From: an uncultured Bacteroidales bacterium
Lineage (GTDB): Bacteria > Bacteroidota > Bacteroidia > Bacteroidales > Muribaculaceae
Reading direction: 5' to 3'
DNA length: 64,000 bases
Assembly (NCBI GenBank): GCA_947175245.1
Contig: CAMWLW010000003.1
Span: forward strand, 1 to 64,000
The position numbers and the translations under genes were made by a program. This document shows positions 41,758 through 50,419 of the stretch, in pieces. Below the pieces are notes generated by a model that saw only the letters and a list, made by a program, of their open reading frames with translations, was not told where the DNA came from and ran no database searches. Numbering within the stretch: the stretch's first letter is position 1; every line of letters begins with the position of its first letter.

Positions 41758-42321
41758 TCAGCAATTTTTATCCCAAAATATTTCGGGCTCTCCGGCTTTA
41801 TGGTTGATGTAGCGTGAGAGGACGAAGAGGTAGTCGCTGAGGCGGTTGACGTAACGCCGGACGTCGGGGTCGACGTAGGCCTCGGCGGCGAGTGACACGA
41901 TGCGGCGCTCGGCACGGCGGCAGACGGTGCGTGCCAGGTGGGTGGTGGCGGCCAGCGGTGTGCCTCCGGGCAGCAGGAAACGATTGAGCGGCGGTAGGGC
42001 GTCGTCCATCAGGTCGATGTTGTGCTCGAGCCGGGCTATGGCTTCGTGGCCCAGGCCGTTGCACGATGTGACGGCGTCGGGGCCGCTGTCGGTGGCGAGG
42101 TAGGCGCCGATGTCGAACAGGCGGTGTTGTATGGCGATGAGGACGGGGCGCTGGTCGGCGGGCAGCCCGGGGGCTGACGTGAGCATGCCGATGGTGGCGT
42201 TGAGCTCGTCGACGGTGCCGTATGCCTCGAGGCGTTCGCTGTTTTTGCCGACGCGCTGGCCGCCTACGAGTGAGGTGGTGCCGAGATCGCCTGTGCGGGT
42301 ATAGAGATTGCTTTTTTTCAT
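41758..42321 (-). CDS. pduO: PduO-type ATP:cob(I)alamin adenosyltransferase
   Basis: A 187-residue enzyme that adenosylates cob(I)alamin to make coenzyme B12. PduO-type signatures are YTRTGDLGTTSLVGGQRVGKNS at the N-terminus (ATP-binding), EAYGTVDELNATIGML, FLLPGGTPLAATTHLART-CRRAER and YVNRLSDYLFVLSRYINH. Length is normal for the family. It is a five-helix-bundle trimer in the cytoplasm. No cobalamin operon surrounds it, which is common for Bacteroidales that salvage corrinoids. It is transcribed divergently from the U32 peptidase gene. Confidence 0.93.
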   Translation of the reverse strand: MKKSNLYTRTGDLGTTSLVGGQRVGKNSERLEAYGTVDELNATIGMLTSAPGLPADQRPVLIAIQHRLFDIGAYLATDSGPDAVTSCNGLGHEAIARLEHNIDLMDDALPPLNRFLLPGGTPLAATTHLARTVCRRAERRIVSLAAEAYVDPDVRRYVNRLSDYLFVLSRYINHKAGEPEIFWDKNC

Positions 42322-42349
42322 ATCGGGATTATATATCAGGATTATTATG

Positions 42350-42357
42350 TAACTTTG
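42350..42357 (+). promoter_or_regulatory. Promoter -7 element of the U32 peptidase gene
   Basis: TAACTTTG, 43 bases before ATG 42401; no clear -33 box. Confidence 0.45.
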
Positions 42358-42400
42358 CAGGGTTATTAATCAACGTATTCAGACGTCAAATTATTACGCG

Positions 42401-43639
42401 ATGGAACGAAAATCATTTGAACTGATGGCGCCTGTGGGCAGTTATGAATCACTGTATGCTGCTATTGAGGCGGGTGCTGACGCTATATACTTCGGGGTCG
42501 AGGGGCTGAACATGCGTGCGCGCTCGTCGGTCAACTTCACTCTCGACGACCTGCGCAACATTGCCGGCATCTGCAATGAGCGCGGTGTCAGAACCTATCT
42601 GACGGTCAACACCATCATATATGACGACGAAATCGATAAGTGCCACCGCATTATCGACGCGGTGGCCGAGAGCGGCATCACGGCTATAATCGCGAGTGAT
42701 ATCGCTGCCATACTGTATGCGCGCTCGCGCGGTGTCGAGGTACACATCTCGACCCAGTGCAACATCACCAATATCGAGGCCGTGAGGTTCTATGCCCGGT
42801 GGGCCGACGTGATGGTGCTGGCCCGTGAGCTGAACATGGACCAGGTGCGCGCCATACACGACGCTATCGTGGCCGAGGATATACGCGGCCCGCGCGGCGA
42901 ACTGGTGAGACTCGAGATGTTCTGCCACGGCGCGCTGTGCATGGCTGTGTCGGGCAAGTGTTACCTGAGCCTGCACGAGATGAATTCGAGCGCCAACCGC
43001 GGCAGCTGCACCCAGATATGCCGTCGCAGCTACACCGTGACCGACAACGAGACCGGCGACCAGCTTGAGATTGACAACAAGTATGTCATGTCGCCCAAAG
43101 ACCTGAAGACCATTCACTTCCTTGACCGCATGATTGACGCCGGCGTGAGCGTGTTCAAAATCGAGGGCCGTGCCCGCGGGCCCGAGTATGTGAGCATCGC
43201 CGTGCAATGCTACAGCGAGGCCCTGAGCGCCATTTGTGACGGCACATACAACGACGCGATGGTCAAGCAGTGGGACGAACGTCTCGGGATGATTTTCAAC
43301 CGCGGCTTCTGGAACGGCTACTACCTGGGACAGCGCCTGGGCGAATGGTCGTCAAAATATGGCTCGTCGGCCACCCGCGTCAAGGAATATGTCGCCAAGG
43401 GCATGCGCTATTTTTCAAAACTCGGCGTAGGCGAGTTCTACATCGAGGCCGGACAGCTGAGCGTCGGTGACGAGATTGTCATCACAGGCCCCACCACCGG
43501 AGCTATCATACTGACCATCGACGAGATGCACGGCGACAACGGCCCCGTCGAGACCGCCACCAAGGGCCAGAGCATCTCGCTCAAAGTGCCCGGCAAGATA
43601 CGCCCCGCCGACCGCCTCTACCGCTGGAAGAAGGTATAA
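42401..43639 (+). CDS. U32-family peptidase-like protein (TrhP/YegQ group)
   Basis: A 412-residue member of family U32. N-terminal FELMAPVGSYESLYAAIEAG, AGADAIYFGVEGLNMRAR, and the family signature EMFCHGALCMAVSGKCYLS followed by ANRGSCTQICRRSY with its cysteines. Relatives include TrhP/YegQ, needed for 5-hydroxyuridine formation in tRNA, and the name peptidase is largely historical for this branch. The C-terminal beta-barrel (GEFYIEAGQLSVGDEIVITG to RPADRLYRWKKV) is present, giving normal length. The tRNA role is the best guess but cannot be settled from sequence. It ends at a strong terminator shared with the convergent TIR operon. Confidence 0.88.
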   Translation: MERKSFELMAPVGSYESLYAAIEAGADAIYFGVEGLNMRARSSVNFTLDDLRNIAGICNERGVRTYLTVNTIIYDDEIDKCHRIIDAVAESGITAIIASDIAAILYARSRGVEVHISTQCNITNIEAVRFYARWADVMVLARELNMDQVRAIHDAIVAEDIRGPRGELVRLEMFCHGALCMAVSGKCYLSLHEMNSSANRGSCTQICRRSYTVTDNETGDQLEIDNKYVMSPKDLKTIHFLDRMIDAGVSVFKIEGRARGPEYVSIAVQCYSEALSAICDGTYNDAMVKQWDERLGMIFNRGFWNGYYLGQRLGEWSSKYGSSATRVKEYVAKGMRYFSKLGVGEFYIEAGQLSVGDEIVITGPTTGAIILTIDEMHGDNGPVETATKGQSISLKVPGKIRPADRLYRWKKV

Positions 43640-43679
43640 TTAACGAGAGTTCAATTAATGAATCGAACTCTCGTTAATT
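43638..43679. terminator. Bidirectional terminator
   Basis: A 15-bp stem (43638-43652 with 43665-43679, AATTAACGAGAGTTC) and 12-base loop, flanked by A/T on both sides, between two convergent stop codons. Confidence 0.8.
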
Positions 43680-43689
43680 GATGGGATAA

Positions 43690-45153
43690 TCAATATGATG
43701 GTTTGTCAGTGTTTGATAGACTCCATGCATTTAATTGGTTAACAATAAAACTTATATCTGATTTTTCTTTGGGAAAATCAAATCTAATTCCAACTGTGCC
43801 CTCCGGCAATATTAATAGTTTGAATTGCTGGTGTAAGGAATCTACTTCGTAAATAATAATGTTTTTTGAAATACTTTTGGATCTCTCTATTTCATTATTT
43901 AAATCAATAGCAGACCCCTTTCCAATCTCCCAGTTGTTATATTTACAAACTATGCTGGATGTTGTTAATCCGGCATCCCTGGCGACGGATATCTCATCAT
44001 CGGGATAGCACCAAGTAAATGTTGAGATATCTTTTAATATTTCTTCATTATATCCGAATAAATTTATTAAAGGTAACCCTTTATTCCGTAGCTTTCTATA
44101 TTTAATATTTAATAATATATCCTCTGAAAAGACTGGCTCCCATTCATTTTTGTCTCTGAGTTTGGAGTATAGAGTCATTGCTTGATCATGTTGATGAAGA
44201 GTACGTCCCCACTTGCTACCCTGCGAAAAGCCACAAAATGATCCTATACAAGCAGCTATAGATACCCCCGCATAGGCAAATTTACTCGTCTTAGAACCAC
44301 CTTTTAGAAATTTGAAATATTTTATATATCCAACGTTTCTCTTAAAAAGGATTGTTGCTCCCGATACGGAACAAGAATTGGTAAATATTTCGATGTTAGA
44401 TTCAGGAATTTTTCCATTGAAATTTTCAAGGTCAATGAATATCGAATCTTGGTCTAAGTCGTATTTTGCCTCTAATCCTCCAAATTCAAATATTGCAGTA
44501 TTACCATCAATACGAGTGTTTTCTATAAGAATATCTTTATCATCGGTTCCGGAAGAAAAATTGCCCCATAAAAAACCGATCCCAACAAATAGTGCGAAAG
44601 CCAGTGCTAAAACTGCAATTACGGCAACTATTCCTTTGATAAATCGTAATAACGTCGTAAATGTATTTGGTTTATCGGCTTTCTCAATGAAATCAGCTAA
44701 TTTATTGAATGTGGCATCAGATAAATCAAAGTCATATCGAATCGATTGTAGTTTTATCAAACGTTCAATCTCCTCACTTTTAAATTTTTTCTCAAGTTCT
44801 ATACGGATCGCGTTCGTATCTAAACTTTTGATTTCATCAAAAAGTACTGGAATTATTGTTACACCACAAACTAAAGCTGTTTGTATCTCTTCGAGGTACC
44901 AATCCTCACCTTCACTTTTGGGGATGAAGCAGTCGTTTGTAACTATCAAAATAAGAGAAGATGATTGCTCTACTGCTTTCTTGAGCTTTGTGTCAAAATA
45001 TTCAGGTCCAATATTATGTTTATCAAGGAAAATATCGCTTTCATTGAAACAATATTTTTCGACAAGAGTCGTCTTAACGAGTTCTGCGTATTCAGCACAA
45101 GTTTTACGATAACTAATAAATGCCTTATATCTGACACTTTTATTTGAACTCAT
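43690..45153 (-). CDS. Membrane-anchored TIR-domain protein
   Basis: A 487-residue protein with an N-terminal TIR domain (residues 8-150). YKAFISYRKTCAEYA is box 1, SSLILIVTNDCF the core strand, and EDWYLEEIQTAL contains Glu89 at the position of the catalytic Glu of SARM1-type NADases (W-x3-E). One strong membrane helix follows (about 174-197, GIVAVIAVLALAFALFVGIG), then roughly 290 residues predicted to lie outside the cytoplasm, with a weak second hydrophobic patch near 300. TIR proteins in bacteria deplete NAD or make signalling nucleotides during phage defence. It is the last gene of an operon with two secreted LRR proteins and a small secreted protein, which suggests that the outer part senses something at the envelope. 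Confidence 0.85.
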   Translation of the reverse strand: MSSNKSVRYKAFISYRKTCAEYAELVKTTLVEKYCFNESDIFLDKHNIGPEYFDTKLKKAVEQSSSLILIVTNDCFIPKSEGEDWYLEEIQTALVCGVTIIPVLFDEIKSLDTNAIRIELEKKFKSEEIERLIKLQSIRYDFDLSDATFNKLADFIEKADKPNTFTTLLRFIKGIVAVIAVLALAFALFVGIGFLWGNFSSGTDDKDILIENTRIDGNTAIFEFGGLEAKYDLDQDSIFIDLENFNGKIPESNIEIFTNSCSVSGATILFKRNVGYIKYFKFLKGGSKTSKFAYAGVSIAACIGSFCGFSQGSKWGRTLHQHDQAMTLYSKLRDKNEWEPVFSEDILLNIKYRKLRNKGLPLINLFGYNEEILKDISTFTWCYPDDEISVARDAGLTTSSIVCKYNNWEIGKGSAIDLNNEIERSKSISKNIIIYEVDSLHQQFKLLILPEGTVGIRFDFPKEKSDISFIVNQLNAWSLSNTDKPSY

Positions 45154-45203
45154 AAATTTTCTTTTATTCGTAATACTGTATTGTCAATCCTTTTATATTG
45201 CTG

Positions 45204-45671
45204 TCAGAAAGGTTTCATCCACTCTAACGAGGGTTCAGTACCCTCTCCGATATATTTCCAATCAGAACGCATCTGCATCATCATTCCTGCCATACCAAAG
45301 CTGTAGAACATACTAAATTGAGAGTAATCGTTTGAGAATACCGCTTGATCATAAATAGTATTGGGCATGATTGACCCACCGTTATATTGGTAGTGATGGT
45401 TACCGTTATAATCGCATATATATACCCACTGAGTGCCGTCTCCCATAGTAATATATTCCATATCGTTTGACCATTTTACCCAGATACTTTGATTTTGCGG
45501 TATATCGGCAATGGGGCCATACGGTCCGCTGGTAAGGACTTGATAGGCCGCATAACTTTTAGTTTGAGCTGTTAAACTCAGTGAGGCCATCATACCTACC
45601 ATTATTAGTCCTATATACAATAAGAAAGACGCCCTTTTTGGGGAAATCGAGCTTAGTTTATTCGTAATCAT
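45204..45671 (-). CDS. Small exported protein of unknown function
   Basis: A 155-residue protein with an N-terminal export signal or anchor (FLLYIGLIMVGMMASLSLTAQ). The remaining 120 residues are rich in Tyr, Gly, Asn and Met (WVKWSNDMEYITMGDGTQWV, FSMFYSFGMAGMMMQM). No family recognised. It lies 23 bases after the LRR gene upstream and 50 bases before the TIR gene, so it belongs to the same transcript and may be part of the same envelope complex. Confidence 0.65.
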   Translation of the reverse strand: MITNKLSSISPKRASFLLYIGLIMVGMMASLSLTAQTKSYAAYQVLTSGPYGPIADIPQNQSIWVKWSNDMEYITMGDGTQWVYICDYNGNHHYQYNGGSIMPNTIYDQAVFSNDYSQFSMFYSFGMAGMMMQMRSDWKYIGEGTEPSLEWMKPF

Positions 45672-45694
45672 ATAAACAGTTTAAATTCGGTTAA

Positions 45695-46705
45695 TCAAAA
45701 GATTATTTTAGAGCTATTTGAGCCCGAGCGGCGAATAAGGATCTGACCGGGGTCTGGCGATAGGATTCGGCGTCCATTAAGGTCATAGTACTCAATCGGT
45801 GCTTCGTGGATGTCCTGAAGAATGTTATCAATAGCGGCAAAGTCGTATTCTACTTTATTGGTGAAATATTTCCATGGTGTGGCACCATCCATAGCAGACT
45901 TTGATCCATTAGGTATGTAGAGTATAGCATTGGAATAGACGGAATCATCGAATGTATTTTTAGTTGCTGAAGCGGGGGAGTTTGTGGGATAGTATATCGA
46001 GGCTATTTTGGTACATTGATAGAACATCATCGAATCAGCAAACATAAGATCGGCCGGTAGATGAACGGTAGTTAAATTAACGCATCCTAAAAAACACGCA
46101 GTTCCCATGATAAATACATCATCGGGGATGTGTATCTCAGTTAGGCTCATACAAGCCATAAATGCATATTCAGAAATTGCCATGAGTGACTGCGGTAAGG
46201 TTACATGTTCAAAGCCGCATCCTGCGAATGTCCCCTCTTTTATTATATAGAGTCCATTCGGGATTACTATATCTCCCATTGACAGGCAGCTAAAAAATGC
46301 GTAGTCACCTATCGTGTTCATCTCATCGGGCAAATCTATCCTTAACATATTAGAACATCCATAGAATGCGTAATTGTCTATTATGTCAACCGATTGCGGA
46401 AGCCATATAGCCAGGAGGCTGGAATTGTTGCAAAAAGAATTCTGACCTATTTTAGTGAGGGTATATTCCTGTCCCGTTTCATCAATGACAATTTCCGGCA
46501 ATATAATGAAACCGGACACTGAATTACCCGGGACATGAACTTCTTTACTGCTATCTTCAGGATCAGTTTCTACAAAGCCCTCTTTGGTTTGCACTGTTTT
46601 TTCATTTTCGTCTAAGATAGAATATACAATTCCTTTGTAGGAAAAGTCTTTTGCACCGAGATACAAACAACTCAGCAACATTGTGATGACGATTTTTTTT
46701 CGCAT
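45695..46705 (-). CDS. Secreted BspA-like LRR protein with T9SS-type tail
   Basis: A 336-residue exported protein. The signal peptide MRKKIVITMLLSCLYLGAKD is followed by a short strand region and about seven BspA/LRR_5 repeats (SVDIIDNYAFYGCSNMLRID, then LPDEMNTIGDYAFFSCLSMG). The C-terminus (EYYDLNGRRILSPDPGQILI ending KIIF) matches Bacteroidales T9SS sorting tails, so it may be surface-anchored. BspA repeats bind host or bacterial proteins. It is the second gene of the TIR operon, 27 bases after the LRR lipoprotein gene. Confidence 0.84.
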   Translation of the reverse strand: MRKKIVITMLLSCLYLGAKDFSYKGIVYSILDENEKTVQTKEGFVETDPEDSSKEVHVPGNSVSGFIILPEIVIDETGQEYTLTKIGQNSFCNNSSLLAIWLPQSVDIIDNYAFYGCSNMLRIDLPDEMNTIGDYAFFSCLSMGDIVIPNGLYIIKEGTFAGCGFEHVTLPQSLMAISEYAFMACMSLTEIHIPDDVFIMGTACFLGCVNLTTVHLPADLMFADSMMFYQCTKIASIYYPTNSPASATKNTFDDSVYSNAILYIPNGSKSAMDGATPWKYFTNKVEYDFAAIDNILQDIHEAPIEYYDLNGRRILSPDPGQILIRRSGSNSSKIIF

Positions 46706-46732
46706 AATTATTAATTGATTAGTGGTTGATTA

Positions 46733-48100
46733 TTAGTAACCTGGTATATATTCGTGTTTGGTTATAACCCCGGTCCCGTGACATGTATGGCATGTCAATC
46801 GTACGGTACTTGTACGGTCTCCACCATGCCAGACCATTTTTTCATTATATCCTCGGCCCATACAGTTGCTACATCTTTCTTTACTGATTTCATAGTGGCC
46901 ACCATGTGCAGATGCCGGTGTAGTGCTATTTGGTGGATAATAATATATGCGATTAGATGGAGCCCCAGGATTGTAATTTCCAGAAGTATTGGCGTTGCTC
47001 TCTATATTGTTACCAGAATCATCATAAGGATATATGGCTATTTTATCAGCTATATTGAGTTCTGCCAATTCATCGCTAGATTTATAACTTGAGTAATACT
47101 CATGTGGAACATATATAGTCAAATTATCTATATATTTAAGATTCCAACTTACATCTACAAATTTTGGAATGGATTTACAACGGAGACTCACTCCTGTTAT
47201 ATTTTGCGCTGAACCAAAACTCTTAATTATCTTTACATTTTCTGGAATAGCAATGAAGTTAATATTAGTTCCAGCAAAAGCAGAATAATCAAGTATGCGT
47301 AGATTGTCCGGCAAATCGATATCATCAATATTACAGTCTGCAAATGCCAAAATGTCAATTTCTCTCAGAGAGGATGGTAACTCAATACTTTCAAGATTCT
47401 TACAATTATGGAATAGACCCGGAGGAATGCTTTTTACACCTTCGGGCAAGCTGATATATTTAAAATCGGTGTTGGCAAATGCTTCGCGCCCATACGATTT
47501 TACCATTGATGGAAATTCTATCGTTGAAAGTGAGCGACATCCACTAAATGCGTATTTTCCAATGTAGTCAAGTTCATCTTCGATTTCTACACCCCACAAA
47601 TTTTCACAGCCTGAAAATGCATGGTCACCAATTTTGGAAATTGGAGAAGGTAAACGCACATATCCCAAATTTGACAATCCATGAAAAGCGCCATTTCCAA
47701 TAGAAGAAAGCCCTTGTATATGTACATAATGAATTTGATCTTTAAATTTACTCCATGGAGTTATATACTCATCTTTATCAGCGTCATATTCAAAATCTAT
47801 CATTGGACCATCTCCATAGATCCAAAGCTTACCATCATTATCAAATTCATAGTAGAGTCGATCATTAATGACACCACGGAGAATTATTTCTGGTTCCGCG
47901 GCTTCTGCTACCTCCTCTACCTCCTCTACCTCCTCTGCGACCACCTCTTCTATCTCTATTTCTTCCGCAACTTCTACCACTGTGGAAACTTCTTTGGAAA
48001 TTTCTGGCTTAGCATAAGCACGTTGCTTACAGCTAAATAGTAGTGTGAAAAATGTGCCTGCAATGCATGTGATAGCCAATAGCAAAAACTTTTGTTTCAT
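46733..48100 (-). CDS. BspA-like LRR lipoprotein with DnaJ-type zinc motif
   Basis: A 455-residue lipoprotein. The leader ends LLFSC (lipobox Cys near 24) and is followed by a Glu/Val-rich spacer (VVEVAEEIEIEEVVAEE) that may form a stalk, then an eight-or-so-repeat LRR_5 domain (for example GLSSIGNGAFHGLSNLGYVR). The last 45 residues carry two C-x2-C-x-G-x-G motifs (CSNCMGRG and CHTCHGTG) as in the DnaJ cysteine-rich domain, unusual on a secreted LRR lipoprotein. It is the first gene of the operon that ends with the TIR protein; the structured RNA at 48150-48298 lies 50 bases upstream and could control it. Confidence 0.82.
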   Translation of the reverse strand: MKQKFLLLAITCIAGTFFTLLFSCKQRAYAKPEISKEVSTVVEVAEEIEIEEVVAEEVEEVEEVAEAAEPEIILRGVINDRLYYEFDNDGKLWIYGDGPMIDFEYDADKDEYITPWSKFKDQIHYVHIQGLSSIGNGAFHGLSNLGYVRLPSPISKIGDHAFSGCENLWGVEIEDELDYIGKYAFSGCRSLSTIEFPSMVKSYGREAFANTDFKYISLPEGVKSIPPGLFHNCKNLESIELPSSLREIDILAFADCNIDDIDLPDNLRILDYSAFAGTNINFIAIPENVKIIKSFGSAQNITGVSLRCKSIPKFVDVSWNLKYIDNLTIYVPHEYYSSYKSSDELAELNIADKIAIYPYDDSGNNIESNANTSGNYNPGAPSNRIYYYPPNSTTPASAHGGHYEISKERCSNCMGRGYNEKMVWHGGDRTSTVRLTCHTCHGTGVITKHEYIPGY

Positions 48101-48149
48101 GCCGGAATTTATCCGCGCTCTATAGGCTTCTCCGAATTCGAGCGGTTAC

Positions 48150-48309
48150 AAAAAAAGCGTGAGTGCCTGTACCTGTTGCTCGTCCCACTATCGGAGGCTT
48201 CTCGCATTGCCTATTGGAGTCGGACGGCAACGCAGAAGCCCACGCTTGAATATGAAATAATAGCACTCAGTATTGCTCCTCACGGCGCAAAATACTGAAT
48301 ACAAATATA
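48150..48309 (-). ncRNA. Structured RNA upstream of the LRR/TIR operon
   Basis: On the minus strand a TATATTTG box (48302-48309) is followed from about 48298 by a hairpin (CAGTATT with AATACTG). A long stem then joins GGCTTCTGCGTTGCC with GGCAATGCGAGAAGCC, and an outer AAGCGTG/CACGCTT pairing ends in seven T (48150-48156). GAGTGC/GCACTC offers a competing pairing, and a second AGAAGCC lies just past the T run. The layout fits an attenuator or small RNA; no known family recognised. Confidence 0.55.
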
Positions 48310-48476
48310 CATATCCACGGGCATCTACTGTTGCTTCATCCCTGACTCCAATGTGAATTTTGCGAGAATTCCCGATAGTCAAGAATCAAGCGTCGAGTAA
48401 ACGCTTTTAAATTATGTCATTGCTTCCCGCCGCTCTTAACCCCAGACCGGGGCTTCTGCTATGCGGTCTGCAGTTG

Positions 48477-48484
48477 CAAAGTTA
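48477..48484 (-). promoter_or_regulatory. Second -7 element upstream of the LRR/TIR operon
   Basis: Minus strand TAACTTTG, with ATTG near the -33 position. A transcript from here would begin with the hairpin AGACCG...CGGTCT (48443-48470) and run 370 bases to the first gene. The rest of 48310-48476 contains only this and a short AAGCG/CGCTT hairpin. Confidence 0.4.
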
Positions 48485-48526
48485 CGAATTATTTTCAGAT
48501 GACAATAAATGTCGCCTAAAAAACGC

Positions 48527-48575
48527 AAAAAAAGCCACAACTGTCACAACAGCTCTTATCACGGTTGTGGTGGCT
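48527..48575 (-). terminator. Terminator of the MATE/DUF3737 gene group
   Basis: On the minus strand AGCCACCACAAC pairs (with a 3-base bulge) with GTTGTGGCT and is followed by seven T. Confidence 0.8.
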
Positions 48576-48582
48576 ATAGGAT

Positions 48583-48951
48583 TTAGACGTCGATCAGATT
48601 GTCGTTCAATTGTGGAATTGCGCTGAGTATTTTTTCCAGTGATTCGGGCTGCTTTAAGTATCGGATTACTTCTTGCTTCGTGCCTTTTAACATAACCCTG
48701 GTGGCTTTGAACGGAACCGGTAATTTGTACCCGACTAACTCCAACCACCTGTCTGTCTCGTGATTGGGCAGATGTTCGGGTAATGCCTGAAGTTTAAGCA
48801 TCACGTCGGTTAAACACATCTCACTATCGGTGATTTTAAACTCGGAATAAACCATCGGAAAATTACCCCGGTCGGGCACTGACTTCTCTATCTTTATCAG
48901 TAAATCAGACACCATACGTTCGACGTTGGCCTGTAATTCGTTTACTCTCAT
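48583..48951 (-). CDS. Uncharacterised 122-residue protein
   Basis: A 122-residue soluble protein without a recognised family. It begins MRVNELQANVERMVSDLLIK, a helix, followed by FPMVYSEFKITDSEMCLTDV and a C-terminal half with VPFKATRVMLKGTKQEVIRY and LEKILSAIPQLNDNLIDV. No signal peptide or membrane helix. The gene starts nine bases after the MATE transporter stop codon and is followed by a clear terminator, so it is the last gene of that unit. The composition is somewhat AT-richer than the transporter gene. Confidence 0.68.
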   Translation of the reverse strand: MRVNELQANVERMVSDLLIKIEKSVPDRGNFPMVYSEFKITDSEMCLTDVMLKLQALPEHLPNHETDRWLELVGYKLPVPFKATRVMLKGTKQEVIRYLKQPESLEKILSAIPQLNDNLIDV

Positions 48952-48960
48952 TTTTTGTAC

Positions 48961-50409
48961 TTATGACTGAGACGACTGTATTTGAGGCGACTGGGTCTTG
49001 ATCCAGCGGCCGCGCAGGAGGCGGATGATGAAGATGAGGCCGCGGAAGGTGAGCTCGATGGCCATCGCTATCCATACGCCTTTCAGTCCGTCGGCACACG
49101 GTTGGGGGCCTGAGAAGTAGGTAGCAAGCCAGGCGGCGAGCGGTACGCGCACGAGCCAGATGCTGCCGAAGTTCATGCACGCCGGCATTATCGTGTCGCC
49201 CATGCCTACAAAGACGCCGTAGGCCACGATCGACGCTGCGAACATCGGCTCGGCCCATGCCTCGATGCGCAGCACCTCGGCTCCGAGGGTCTGAATCTCG
49301 GCCACGGGGGTCATTATCTCCATCATCATGGGGGCTGTGATGTAGAGTATCACGCCCATGAAGGTCATTACCACCATGCCGAGGCCTACCGAGATATAGC
49401 CGAAGCGTTTCACCAAATGTGGATTGCCGGCACCGTGACTCTGCCCCACGAGGGTGGTGGCGGCGTCGCCTATGCCGTAGCCGGGCATGTAGCACAGGCT
49501 CTCGGCCGTGATGGCAAAGGCGTTGGCGGCGATGGCCACTGGGCCGAGCGGGGCGACGATGACGGTGATCATCACCTGGGCGCCACATATCACGGCATGT
49601 TCCACGGTCATGGGCGCAGAGATGCCGAGGGCTTTGGTTATGAGCCGTTTCACCGGCCTGAAGCTGCCGCGCGTGCCTTTGAGTGCCAGTCCGCGCTCAC
49701 GACAGCACAGGAAGTAGAGCATGCAGCAGGCGGTGACAACCTCGGCGAACACTGTGCCGAGGGCGGCGCCGGTGACTCCGAGCCCCGCGCCGGGCATTGT
49801 AAACTGATGTCCGAACCAGCTGACCTCGCGCGTGTCGAAGATGAGCAGATAGTTGAATATGACGTCGAGCACACACATCATCACGTTGAGTATGCTGGGT
49901 ATCTTCATGTTGCCGGCACACCGCAGCATGCCGCCGGCGAGGTAGTTGAGGCTGAGCATGGGCAGTGCCAGCACGAAGACGAGGAAGTAGCGCGAGGCCT
50001 GCCCGGTGATTTCTTCGCCGCCACCGAGCCAGTGTGGAAGCGGGTCGGCTATAGCGACGCCTATGGCGGTGATTATAAGGCTGAAAATGATTGTGGCGGT
50101 AATCGACTGCCGCAGTATGTCGCGCGCGCCGGCATAGTCTTTGGCTCCCACGCGGTGTGACACAAGCACTGAGAAACCCATTGTGATGGCCGAGCACGTG
50201 CCCCAGAACAGCCACAGCGATGTCGACACGAGACCGATGGCGGCGGCCGGGTCGGTGCCGAGGCGGCCCACCATCGAGGCGTCGATATACTGCATGATGA
50301 TGCTCGAGAGCTGTGCCAGTATCGCCGGCATGGCGAGTTTCACAGCCAGCGAGAGCTGTTGTCTGAACGTGCTCGCTTTGCCGTCCTGTATGTACGATAT
50401 GTCGGCCAT
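48961..50409 (-). CDS. MATE-family multidrug efflux transporter
   Basis: A 482-residue inner-membrane antiporter of the MATE family, normally exporting cationic drugs or metabolites in exchange for sodium ions or protons. Twelve hydrophobic segments are apparent. Family features are the N-terminal AMPAILAQLSSIIMQYIDASM, GRLGTDPAAAIGL, VLVSHRVGAKDYAGARDILR in the first half, and the matching LVGQSHGAGNPHLVKRFGYI in the second half. Length is normal. It starts 10 bases after the MalY/PatB gene, suggesting co-transcription. Substrate cannot be predicted. Confidence 0.92.
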   Translation of the reverse strand: MADISYIQDGKASTFRQQLSLAVKLAMPAILAQLSSIIMQYIDASMVGRLGTDPAAAIGLVSTSLWLFWGTCSAITMGFSVLVSHRVGAKDYAGARDILRQSITATIIFSLIITAIGVAIADPLPHWLGGGEEITGQASRYFLVFVLALPMLSLNYLAGGMLRCAGNMKIPSILNVMMCVLDVIFNYLLIFDTREVSWFGHQFTMPGAGLGVTGAALGTVFAEVVTACCMLYFLCCRERGLALKGTRGSFRPVKRLITKALGISAPMTVEHAVICGAQVMITVIVAPLGPVAIAANAFAITAESLCYMPGYGIGDAATTLVGQSHGAGNPHLVKRFGYISVGLGMVVMTFMGVILYITAPMMMEIMTPVAEIQTLGAEVLRIEAWAEPMFAASIVAYGVFVGMGDTIMPACMNFGSIWLVRVPLAAWLATYFSGPQPCADGLKGVWIAMAIELTFRGLIFIIRLLRGRWIKTQSPQIQSSQS

Positions 50410-50419
50410 GTCGGGTTAG

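Noticed and set aside
48188-48382. 64-codon minus-strand frame in the region upstream of the LRR/TIR operon
   Set aside because: It overlaps the strongly paired RNA and the -7 element, and shows no protein-like features.
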